Below, one piece after another: positions 25,037 to 32,540 of a stretch of 64,000 nucleotides of DNA. Positions within the stretch are counted from its first letter, which is position 1, and the number at the start of each line of letters is the position of its first letter. The position numbers were made by a program, and so were the translations under genes. This stretch comes from DATEGZ01 sp035519535 (lineage in GTDB: Bacteria; Acidobacteriota; Vicinamibacteria; Vicinamibacterales; SCN-69-37): NCBI GenBank assembly GCA_035519535.1, contig DATIWF010000080.1, positions 1-64,000 on the forward strand, in the 5' to 3' direction. The notes under the pieces were generated by a model that was not told the origin of the DNA, did no database searches, and was given only the letters and a program-made list of their open reading frames with translations.

Positions 25037-26815
25037 CTACTCCCCGCCGCGCCCTCGTCCCGCCGGCGCGGATGTCGCCGGCTTGTGCGGCAGCTTGTCG
25101 TCGCGGTTCGCCGCGAGGAACGCGAACGCCGCGGCGATCGTCGCGTTGCGCCGCATGTCCTCCGGCTGCAACCGCTCGTAGCTGTCGAGGTTCGTGTGAT
25201 GCGTCATCGTGTCGTACTCAACCGCATCCTGGATGAACTGGAAGCCCGGCAGGCCGATCGCGTCGAACGACAGATGGTCCGTCCCCCCCGTGTTCGCGAT
25301 CGTGAGCGTCGTCATGCCGATTGAGTGGAACGGCTCCATCCAGTCGCGGAAGATCGGCGCGACGGCGTCGTTGCCCTGCAGGTACACGCCGCGGATCGCG
25401 CCGGTGCCGTTGTCGATGTTGAAATAGCCCGCGAACCTGGCGGCGTCGGGCAGGAGCGTCGGCGGTGGAGGCGGTCCGGCCGGGGCCCCGCCGCCCGCGC
25501 CTCGCCCGCCCCCGGGCGCCGGCGTGCCGAAGTGGCGCGAGACGTAGTCGCGCGATCCGAGCAGGCCCTGCTCTTCGCCGGTCCACAGGCCGATGCGCAC
25601 CGTGCGCCGCAGGCGCACGCCCGACTGCTTGAGAATGCGCATCGCTTCCAGCATCGCGCCTGACCCCGCGCCGTTGTCGGTCGCGCCCGTCGACGCGTGC
25701 CACGAATCGAAGTGCGCGCCGAGCATGACGAGCTCGTCCGCCTTGTCCGTGCCGGGAATTTCGCCGACGACGTTGAACATCGGCGGGTTCGGATAGTAGG
25801 TGTTCTCGATGTCGGCCTCGATCGTGACGGGCATGTTCTTCGCGAGGAGGCGTGCGATGCGCCCGTACTGCTCGGCCGGAATCACGATCGCGGTGAGCCC
25901 GGTCGTGGGATCCGTCGCGGACGAGCCGCCGATCGTGTAGATGCCGTGCCCCCGCGGCGCGGTCGAGAGCACGCCGAGCACGCCTTCGCTCTTGAACCAG
26001 TTGTTGCGATTGAACGGCGGCGCGCCGCCCGCGCCGCCGCGACCGGGCCCGGCCGCCGGCGCCCCGCGCCCGCCGCGCCCGCCGCCCGGGGGCGTCACGC
26101 CGAGTTCCGCCGGGTGCTCCGGGCTGCTCATGTTCTCGAGCTGCTCCTTCGTGTACCGCGTGCCCGGCGGGTTCCAGTACGCGGCGACATCCGGCGCGTC
26201 CGACGTGATCACCCACTTGCCCTTGAGCTTGCCGCCGGCGTACTTCGCCTGCAGATCTTCCTGCGTCGTCTCCGTCACGAGCATCACGTCGCCGCGAACG
26301 AGCCCGTTCGTGCCGGGCGTCCAGCCCGTCGGCGTGCCCGGAATGGGAAACTGCTGCGGCGCGACCGCCTCCATGTAGAACTTCTCGTTCGCCCAGCCGC
26401 GCGGAAAGTTGCAGCTCGGCGGATTATTGCCGCGACCGCCCCCGCCGCCCGCGCCCCCTCCAGCCGCCGCGCCGCCTGCACGCTGGCCAGAGGCCATCGC
26501 CGCCGCGACGTCCGGAGGACACGCCGTCCACGGCTCGAGCGACACGTTCGCGAGCCCCCAGCTCTTCATCGTCGCCACGGCCCAGTCGCCGGCCTTCTGC
26601 ACGTTGGGCGAACCGGTCAGTCGCGGGCCGTAGACGTCGGTCAGGTAGCTCATGATCTCCATGACTTTGGAGTTGTCCGGATTGAGCCCCTGCTGTTTGA
26701 TCTTGTTGATGCCGTCGTAATCGATGGTCTCGCTCGCGACGAGCGGAAGGCTGACGGCGATGAACACCGCGACCGCCACGCCGCCGACGAGTGCTGCGCG
26801 AAGTCTTCTGGTCAT
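25037..26815 (-). CDS. Exported M28-family zinc peptidase
   Basis: A 592-residue secreted metallopeptidase. A signal peptide (LRAALVGGVAVAVFIAVSLP) precedes an insert region and a PA-like lid, then the M28 core with zinc ligands in MLGAHFDSWH, GATDNGAGSGA and WTGEEQGLLGS, and later GGTDHLSFDAIGLPG. Family members are aminopeptidases or carboxypeptidases. The start at 26815 is chosen because GGAGAG lies just upstream; an in-frame GTG at 26842 has no such site. Several Gly/Arg/Ala-rich low-complexity inserts (near residues 120-140, 250-280 and 445-460) are unusual, and the protein ends in the Gly/Arg tail PAGRGRGGE. Confidence 0.9.
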   Translation of the reverse strand: MTRRLRAALVGGVAVAVFIAVSLPLVASETIDYDGINKIKQQGLNPDNSKVMEIMSYLTDVYGPRLTGSPNVQKAGDWAVATMKSWGLANVSLEPWTACPPDVAAAMASGQRAGGAAAGGGAGGGGGRGNNPPSCNFPRGWANEKFYMEAVAPQQFPIPGTPTGWTPGTNGLVRGDVMLVTETTQEDLQAKYAGGKLKGKWVITSDAPDVAAYWNPPGTRYTKEQLENMSSPEHPAELGVTPPGGGRGGRGAPAAGPGRGGAGGAPPFNRNNWFKSEGVLGVLSTAPRGHGIYTIGGSSATDPTTGLTAIVIPAEQYGRIARLLAKNMPVTIEADIENTYYPNPPMFNVVGEIPGTDKADELVMLGAHFDSWHASTGATDNGAGSGAMLEAMRILKQSGVRLRRTVRIGLWTGEEQGLLGSRDYVSRHFGTPAPGGGRGAGGGAPAGPPPPPTLLPDAARFAGYFNIDNGTGAIRGVYLQGNDAVAPIFRDWMEPFHSIGMTTLTIANTGGTDHLSFDAIGLPGFQFIQDAVEYDTMTHHTNLDSYERLQPEDMRRNATIAAAFAFLAANRDDKLPHKPATSAPAGRGRGGE

Positions 26816-26874
26816 GGTTTCTCTCCTCACGGGCGGGATCACTATATCTGGGTTGGGCAGGGGCGAAGGGGTAG

Positions 26875-26961
26875 GGCAGAAGGCAGAAGGCAGAAGGCAG
26901 AAGGCAGAAGGCAGAAGGCAGAAGGCAGAAGGCAGAAGGCAGAAGGCAGAGGGCAGAAGGC
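26875..26961 (+). repeat. GGCAGAA heptamer array D (longest)
   Basis: Twelve tandem heptamers from 26875 (eleven GGCAGAA, one GGCAGAG at 26945), the longest and most uniform array in the window. It lies between the divergent M28 peptidase and secreted DinB genes. Confidence 0.97.
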
Positions 26962-26995
26962 GGGCCTCGCCCGTGTTAACGTAAACCGCGCGAAG

Positions 26996-27041
26996 GCAGG
27001 GGGGCCCGGCCGTCCTGCCAGCGCGGCGGAGGCCCCCCTGC
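26996..27041 (+). promoter_or_regulatory. GC-rich stem-loop upstream of dinB-like gene
   Basis: GCAGGGGGGCC (26996-27006) is the exact complement of GGCCCCCCTGC (27031-27041), and one bulge allows extension by AGG/CCT. It ends 24 bases before the ATG at 27066 and would leave the GGAGG ribosome site free. It may be a 5' leader structure or a transcript boundary. Confidence 0.5.
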
Positions 27042-27065
27042 GCCTGTCATCGGAGGACACGACCC

Positions 27066-27674
27066 ATGAATCGCGTATTAGCAACCATCGGAGTATGTGC
27101 GCTCGCCGCCGCGGCCGTCGTCGCGCAGCAGGCGCGGCCGACCACGCAAACACCGGCCAAACCCGGCACATCGGTCTCAATGAGTGCCGCCGGTCCGATC
27201 ACGACGTCCATTCGCGCGACGTTCGACGAGGTGAAGGACTACATCCTCCGCTCGGCGCAGATGGTCGACGACAAGGATTTCGGGTTCAAGCCGGCCGGCG
27301 TGGCCGCGGAGGTGAGGAGCTACGGGCAGATCCTTGGCCACATCGCCAACGCGAACTACGGTTTCTGCGGCAGCATCCTGGGTGCCGCCGGCGCCGGTGA
27401 GCATGGGCCGAAGGGCGAGGACTACGAGAAGATCGCCTCGCACGTCGAGATGGAGAAGGCCCTCGCCGCCGCGTTCGCGTACTGCGACAAGGCCTACACC
27501 GCCGTGAACGATCGCAACGGCGGCGACAGCATCAAGCTCTTTTTCGGCGCGGAATCGACCAAGCTCGGCGCGCTCGCGTACAACAACGCGCACAACTTCG
27601 AGCACTACGGCAACCTGGTGACGTATCTGCGCGCGATGGGCAAGGTGCCGCCGTCGAGCCAGCCGAAGAAGTGA
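27066..27674 (+). CDS. Exported DinB-like protein 1
   Basis: A 202-residue protein with a signal peptide (MNRVLATIGVCALAAAAVVAQQ) followed by a four-helix DinB-like domain. Candidate metal-binding His occur in GQILGHIANANYGFC and NNAHNFEHYGNLVTYLR, in the usual order. DinB-family proteins are typically cytoplasmic thiol or metal-dependent transferases, so a signal peptide is notable. A paralogue with the same design is at 52710-53306 (both have A-x-FA-x-C and end near the sequence VPPSS). The ribosome site GGAGG is nine bases upstream. The stop overlaps the GTG region of the next gene. Confidence 0.83.
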   Translation: MNRVLATIGVCALAAAAVVAQQARPTTQTPAKPGTSVSMSAAGPITTSIRATFDEVKDYILRSAQMVDDKDFGFKPAGVAAEVRSYGQILGHIANANYGFCGSILGAAGAGEHGPKGEDYEKIASHVEMEKALAAAFAYCDKAYTAVNDRNGGDSIKLFFGAESTKLGALAYNNAHNFEHYGNLVTYLRAMGKVPPSSQPKK

Positions 27675-27675
27675 C

Positions 27676-29001
27676 GTGCGATCGCGAGAGCCAGGAACGT
27701 CAGGAAGTCGTCGAGTCATCAGGTCGGGGCGCTCTGTGACGCTCTGGCTGGCGGCGAGCCTGCTCGCCGCCTGCCACGCGTCGCCCGATCGCTCGTCCGT
27801 CCCCGACGGAACGCGTCGGGGCGACGTCGTGCTCTCGCGCGACAGCCATGAAACGCTCGCGCGCGTGCCGGCGAACGCCACGCTCGAGACGCTGCTGCGC
27901 CAGAACAACATTCCGGCCGACGTGACGGCGGCGGTCGTCGCCGCCGTGGGCAAGGTGTTCAACCCCCGCGGCCTGCGCGCCGGGGAGACCTACCAGCTGA
28001 GCCGAACGCTCGACGGGCTGTTTCGCGAGTTCCGCTACCCGATCGATGCCGACCGTCTCCTGCGCGTGGTGTCGCTCGATCGCACGGGGGACGGTCAACC
28101 CGAGCTCGACGTCACCGTCGTGCCCGTGCCGAAGACGGTGGAGCTGTCGGCGATTTCGGCGGAGATCTCGCGCGATCACTCGTCGATCGTCGGGACGTTC
28201 GACGCGGCCGGGGAGAACGTCCAGCTCGCGCTGAAACTGGCCGAGATCTTCGGCGGCGAAGTCGACTTCAACTCGGATCTGCAGCCGGGCGATCGCCTCA
28301 CCGTCCTGTTCGAGCGCGTCTTCCGCAACGGATCGGCGTCCGGCTACGGCGACGTGAAGGCCGCCGTGCTCCACACGGGCGGCCGCGACGTCACCGCCGT
28401 CCGTTTTCTGGACGCTGACGGCAAGCCGGCCTACTACGATGAGCAGGGCCGGTCCCTCAAGCGTCAGTTCCTGCACTCGCCGCTGCCGTTCGAGCCGCGC
28501 GTGACGTCGCGCTTCTCGTACCGGCGCCTCAATCCCGTCCACGGCGACGTGCGGGCGCACCTCGGTGTCGACTACGGCGCGCCGGTGGGCACGGCCGTGA
28601 TGGCCGTCGCGTCGGGCGTGGTCGAGGAAGCGGGATGGAACGGCGAAGCCGGCCGCATGATCAAACTGCGGCACGGGGGCGGATACGAGACGGCGTACCT
28701 GCATCTCTCGGCGTTCGCGCCCGGCATCCGGCCGGGCGTGCACGTCGAACAGGGCCAGCTGATCGGCCGCGTCGGCATGACGGGATCGGCGACGGGCCCA
28801 CACCTCGACTACCGGATCATGAAGAACGGCGTGCACGTGAATCCGCTCGCCGAGCTCGCGAAGATGCCGCCTGGCGCGCCGATCGGCACCGACGGGCTGC
28901 CGGCGTTCAGGCAGGAGCGCGACGCCCTGCTGGCCGATTTGAGCCAGCGCGTCGCGGCGCTTCCCTCGCCGGCGCCCGGCTCGCCGAAGCCCTCCCGGTA
29001 G
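27676..29001 (+). CDS. Exported M23-family peptidoglycan endopeptidase
   Basis: A protein of about 441 residues. A lipobox-like segment (LAASLLAACHAS) near residues 26-37 suggests a lipoprotein. A LysM/opacity-associated-like segment (NATLETLLRQNNIPADV ... GLRAGETYQLS) precedes a long beta domain. The C-terminal lysostaphin-type domain has the zinc ligands in HLGVDYGAPVGT, AYLHLSAF and GPHLDYRIM (HxxxD and HxH). M23 peptidases cut cross-bridges in peptidoglycan. The start is uncertain: GTG at 27676 (two bases after the dinB stop) or GTG at 27736. It leads a same-strand run with DUF1015, serA and serC. Confidence 0.88.
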   Translation: MRSREPGTSGSRRVIRSGRSVTLWLAASLLAACHASPDRSSVPDGTRRGDVVLSRDSHETLARVPANATLETLLRQNNIPADVTAAVVAAVGKVFNPRGLRAGETYQLSRTLDGLFREFRYPIDADRLLRVVSLDRTGDGQPELDVTVVPVPKTVELSAISAEISRDHSSIVGTFDAAGENVQLALKLAEIFGGEVDFNSDLQPGDRLTVLFERVFRNGSASGYGDVKAAVLHTGGRDVTAVRFLDADGKPAYYDEQGRSLKRQFLHSPLPFEPRVTSRFSYRRLNPVHGDVRAHLGVDYGAPVGTAVMAVASGVVEEAGWNGEAGRMIKLRHGGGYETAYLHLSAFAPGIRPGVHVEQGQLIGRVGMTGSATGPHLDYRIMKNGVHVNPLAELAKMPPGAPIGTDGLPAFRQERDALLADLSQRVAALPSPAPGSPKPSR

Positions 29002-29008
29002 CGCGCTC

Positions 29009-30214
29009 ATGTCCGCGCTCTCTCCGTTCCGGGCACTCCGGCCTGCGCCGAAGGTCGCCGCCGAGGTCGCCTCCGTGCCGTACGACGTCGTCAGCACGGA
29101 CGAGGCCCGCGCGATCGCCGCGGGACATCCGCTGAGCTTCCTGCACGTGACGCGGTCGGAAATCGATCTGCCGGCCGGCACGAATCCGTTCGACGCGAGC
29201 GTGTACGCGCAAGCCGTGCGCAACTTCGAGGAGCTGAAGCGCGCCGCGCCGCTCGTGATCGAGGACGAGCCGTCGCTGTATTTCTACCGGCTGCGGACCG
29301 GCTCGCACGAGCAGACAGGACTGGCGGGCTGCTTCTCGGTCGACGAATACGACCGCGGGCTCATCAAGAAGCACGAGAAGACGCGCAAGGACAAGGAAGA
29401 CGACCGCACGCGCCACATCACCGAGCTCCGCGCGCAGACCGGCGTCGTCTTTCTGACGTACCGGGCGTCGTCCGCCGTGAACGATGTCGCGCGGCGTGTC
29501 TGCGCGGGCCCGGCAGTGTATGACTTCACGGCCAGCGACGGCGTCTCGCACACCGTCTGGCGCGTGGGCGGCGGGGACGTGCGCGCGCTCGTGGACGCCT
29601 TCGCCAGACTGCCCGCGCTCTATATTGCCGATGGGCACCACCGCGCGGCGAGCGCGGCGCGGGCGCGCACCGCGTTGGCGCAATCCTCGGAGGCGGCCAC
29701 GTTTATCGCCGTCGCTTTTCCCGACACCGAGGTTCGCATCCTGCCCTACAACCGCGTCGTCAAGGACCTCGCCGGGAAGGCGCCCGTCGAGCTGCTGTCG
29801 GCGCTCGGGCCGATGCTCGTCCCGGGCGCCGGGCCGCCTGCGCCGTCTCGCCGCGGGGACGTGTCGATGTATCTCGAGGGTCGCTGGCACACGCTGAAGC
29901 TGCCGACGCCGCCGGCCGGGACGCCGCGCGCCGAGGCGCTCGACGTCGAGGTCCTGCAGCGCCAGGTGCTCGAGCCGCTGCTGAACGTCGGCGATCCGCG
30001 CACCGACAAACGCGTCGACTTCGTCGGCGGCATTCGCGGGCCGGCCGAGCTCGAGCGGCTCGTCTCGTCCGGCCGTGCCGCCGTGGCGTTTTCGCTGTTT
30101 CCGGTGGCCGTGGACGACCTCGTCGCGATCGCCGACGCCGGCGGTATCATGCCGCCTAAGTCCACCTGGTTCGAGCCGAAGCTGAGGGATGGGCTGTTGG
30201 TACATCTGATATAG
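29009..30214 (+). CDS. DUF1015 domain protein
   Basis: A 401-residue protein covering the full DUF1015 domain: FRALRPAPKVAAEVASVPYDVVS at the N-terminus, FYRLRTGSHEQTGL, YDRGLIKKHEKTRKDKEDDR, and the signature LYIADGHHRAASAARAR. The function is not established. DUF1015 genes are often found beside serA and serC, as here, so a link to serine metabolism is plausible but inferred. No signal peptide. It begins seven bases after the M23 gene and ends next to a short heptamer array. Confidence 0.88.
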   Translation: MSALSPFRALRPAPKVAAEVASVPYDVVSTDEARAIAAGHPLSFLHVTRSEIDLPAGTNPFDASVYAQAVRNFEELKRAAPLVIEDEPSLYFYRLRTGSHEQTGLAGCFSVDEYDRGLIKKHEKTRKDKEDDRTRHITELRAQTGVVFLTYRASSAVNDVARRVCAGPAVYDFTASDGVSHTVWRVGGGDVRALVDAFARLPALYIADGHHRAASAARARTALAQSSEAATFIAVAFPDTEVRILPYNRVVKDLAGKAPVELLSALGPMLVPGAGPPAPSRRGDVSMYLEGRWHTLKLPTPPAGTPRAEALDVEVLQRQVLEPLLNVGDPRTDKRVDFVGGIRGPAELERLVSSGRAAVAFSLFPVAVDDLVAIADAGGIMPPKSTWFEPKLRDGLLVHLI

Positions 30215-30236
30215 GGCAGAAGGCAGAAGGCAGAAG
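30214..30236 (+). repeat. GGCAGAA heptamer array E (short)
   Basis: Three perfect GGCAGAA units (30215-30235) starting at the last base of the DUF1015 stop codon and ending 14 bases before the serA start. Confidence 0.9.
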
Positions 30237-30249
30237 CACTGACGCGACC

Positions 30250-31251
30250 ATGACGGTTTTGATCGCAGACAAGTTTGAACAGAGCGGCATCGACGGGCTG
30301 AAGGCGCTCGGGTGCGACGTCACGTACGAGCCCGATCTGCAGGAGCAGACGCTGGCCGGCGCCGTGTCATCGAAGGCCCCGGACGTCCTCGTCGTCCGAT
30401 CGACGAAGGTCAACGAGGCCGCGATGGGGCCGTCGCTGAAGCTCATCGTGCGCGCGGGCGCCGGCGTGAACACGATCGACGTCAAAGCCGCGACGGCGCG
30501 CAAGATTCAGGTGGCCAACTGTCCCGGGAAGAACTCGATCGCGGTGGCCGAGCTGGCGTTCGGCTTGCTGCTCGCGCTCGACCGTCGGATTCCCGACAAC
30601 GTCGCCGATCTGCGTGCGGGCAAGTGGAACAAGAAGGAGTACTCGAAGGCGCGCGGGCTGTACGGCGCCACGCTCGGGGTGCTCGGCACCGGCCCGATCG
30701 CGCGCGAGATGATGAAGCGCGCCGCCGCGTTCGGTATGCCCCTCGTGGCGTGGAGCCGCCGCTTCGACGGCCAGGACCGGCCGATGTCGGCCGGCGAGGC
30801 GAAGGAGCTCGGGCTCGAGGCCGCCGCGAGCCTGGTGCCCATCCGCCTGGCGCCGTCGCCCGCCGACGTCGCCGCGCGCGCCGACGTCCTCAGCATCCAT
30901 CTCGCGCTCGCGCCGGAAACCCGGCATCTGGTCAACGCGGCCGTGCTCGGGCGGCTGAAGCCCGGCAGCTTCGTGATCAACACCGCGCGCGGCGAGGTCG
31001 TCGACCACGATGCGCTCCGCGCCGCGATGCGCGAGCGCAAGCTGCGCGTCGCGCTCGACGTCTTCGCCGCCGAGCCGGCGGCCGCGGCGGGAGACTTCGC
31101 CGATCCGATCGTCCAGGAGCCCGGCGTCTACGGCACCCACCACATCGGCGCGTCCACCGATCAGGCGCAGGAAGCGATCGCCGCGGAGACCGTGCGGATC
31201 GTCAAGGCGTACCGGGACACCGGACGAGCCCCCAACGCCGTGAACGCGTAG
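30250..31251 (+). CDS. serA: D-3-phosphoglycerate dehydrogenase, short form
   Basis: A 333-residue NAD-dependent 2-hydroxyacid dehydrogenase. The nucleotide-binding motif is LGVLGTGPIAREM, and the catalytic Arg, Glu and His fall in RAGAGVNTID/NTARGEVVD, LDVFAAEP and THHIGAST. It lacks the C-terminal ASB and ACT domains of long SerA forms, so allosteric serine inhibition of the usual type is unlikely. Position directly upstream of serC supports phosphoglycerate as substrate, giving the first committed step of serine synthesis. Confidence 0.88.
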   Translation: MTVLIADKFEQSGIDGLKALGCDVTYEPDLQEQTLAGAVSSKAPDVLVVRSTKVNEAAMGPSLKLIVRAGAGVNTIDVKAATARKIQVANCPGKNSIAVAELAFGLLLALDRRIPDNVADLRAGKWNKKEYSKARGLYGATLGVLGTGPIAREMMKRAAAFGMPLVAWSRRFDGQDRPMSAGEAKELGLEAAASLVPIRLAPSPADVAARADVLSIHLALAPETRHLVNAAVLGRLKPGSFVINTARGEVVDHDALRAAMRERKLRVALDVFAAEPAAAAGDFADPIVQEPGVYGTHHIGASTDQAQEAIAAETVRIVKAYRDTGRAPNAVNA

Positions 31252-31335
31252 ACGGGGCGTCGGCGACCTCGGTCGACGTCCGCTCCTGCACCCGCCGTGG
31301 GCCGTGCTAAAGTCCGTGGCAGTGAGGCAACGCCC

Positions 31336-32433
31336 ATGACGACCACTGCCGTCAAGCGCATCTTCAACTTCGCCGCCGGTCCCGCGATTCTGCCGCTGCC
31401 CGTGCTCGAGGAAGCCCAGCGCGACCTCGTCGCGCTGCCAGGCGTCGGGATGTCCGTGATGGAGATCAGCCATCGATCGAAGACGTTCGAGGGCATCATC
31501 CACGACGCCGAGGCCGACATGCGCACGCTCGGCGGCATTCCCGACAACTACAAAGTGCTGTTCCTCCAGGGCGGCGCGAGCCTGCAGTTCTCGATGGTGC
31601 CGATGAACCTGCTCACGCCCGGCACGACGGCCGACTACATCCTCACCGGCGACTGGGCGAAGAAGGCGATGAAGGAGGCCAAGCGCGTCGGCGCCACCCA
31701 TGTCGCGGCGACGACCGAGGAGGGCAACTTCAAGCGGATTCCCAAGCCCGGCGAGATCCAGCTGACGCCGGGCGCGGCCTACGTCCACATGACGTCGAAC
31801 AACACGATCCACGGCACCGAGTGGTCGTACGTGCCCGACGTCGGCGATGCGCCGCTCGTCTGCGACGCATCGTCGGACATCTACTCGCGGCCGATCGACG
31901 TCAAGAAATATGGATTGATCTACGCCGGTGCGCAGAAGAACCTTGGGCCGTCAGGCGTGACCGTCGTCATCGTGCGCGAGGACCTGCTCGCCCGGTCGGC
32001 CGACTCGCTTCCGACCATGCTGAACTACAAGACCGCGGCCGACAACGGGTCGATGTACAACACGCCGCCGACGTTCGGCATCTACATCCTGCGGCTCGTC
32101 ATGAAGTGGCTCATCGGCATCGGCGGGCTCGCCGCGATCGACGCGGTCAACGCGCGCAAGGCGAAGATGCTCTACGACGAGCTCGACCGGTCGGCGTTCT
32201 GGAAGCCGCACGCCGACAAGGACAGCCGCTCGCGCATGAACATCACGTTCCGGCTGCCGTCCGAGGAGCTCGACGCGAAGTTCTCGAAGGACGCCACGGC
32301 CGCCGGGCTCGACGGCCTCAAGGGCCATCGCTCGGTCGGCGGCCAGCGCGCGTCGATCTACAACGCCTTCCCCGAAGAGGGCGTCAAGGCGCTCGTCGAG
32401 TTCATGCGGGAGTTCGAGAAGAAGAACGGGTAG
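31336..32433 (+). CDS. serC: Phosphoserine aminotransferase
   Basis: A 365-residue class V PLP-dependent aminotransferase converting 3-phosphohydroxypyruvate to phosphoserine. The N-terminal signature is RIFNFAAGPAILPLPVLEEAQ; the PLP Lys is in IYAGAQKNLGPSG; HRSKTFEGI and HGTEW segments match the family. The ATG at 31336 gives the usual length; an in-frame ATG at 31297 would add residues not seen in the family. It follows serA by 84 bases and is followed by heptamer array F. serB is not in the window. Confidence 0.95.
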   Translation: MTTTAVKRIFNFAAGPAILPLPVLEEAQRDLVALPGVGMSVMEISHRSKTFEGIIHDAEADMRTLGGIPDNYKVLFLQGGASLQFSMVPMNLLTPGTTADYILTGDWAKKAMKEAKRVGATHVAATTEEGNFKRIPKPGEIQLTPGAAYVHMTSNNTIHGTEWSYVPDVGDAPLVCDASSDIYSRPIDVKKYGLIYAGAQKNLGPSGVTVVIVREDLLARSADSLPTMLNYKTAADNGSMYNTPPTFGIYILRLVMKWLIGIGGLAAIDAVNARKAKMLYDELDRSAFWKPHADKDSRSRMNITFRLPSEELDAKFSKDATAAGLDGLKGHRSVGGQRASIYNAFPEEGVKALVEFMREFEKKNG

Positions 32434-32440
32434 GAGAAAA

Positions 32441-32489
32441 GGCAGAAGGCAGAAGGCAAAGGGCAGAAGGCAGAAGGCAGAAGGCAAAA
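32441..32489 (+). repeat. GGCAGAA heptamer array F
   Basis: About seven units (GGCAGAA or GGCAAAG) between serC and the TonB-dependent receptor gene, ending ten bases before the receptor ATG. The last copies pair with the start of the receptor coding region (see 32471-32540). Confidence 0.95.
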
Positions 32490-32540
32490 GGGAGATTGAT
32501 GGCGGCGCGCCGGCAGCTCTGGTTTGCCTTCTGCCTTCTG
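32471..32540 (+). promoter_or_regulatory. 18-bp hairpin enclosing the receptor ribosome site
   Basis: The array end at 32471-32488 (CAGAAGGCAGAAGGCAAA) is the exact reverse complement of 32523-32540 inside the receptor gene. The 34-base loop holds the ribosome site (AGGGAG) and the ATG at 32499. In mRNA this stem would compete with ribosome entry. The downstream arm encodes part of the signal peptide (FAFCLL). Confidence 0.75.
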
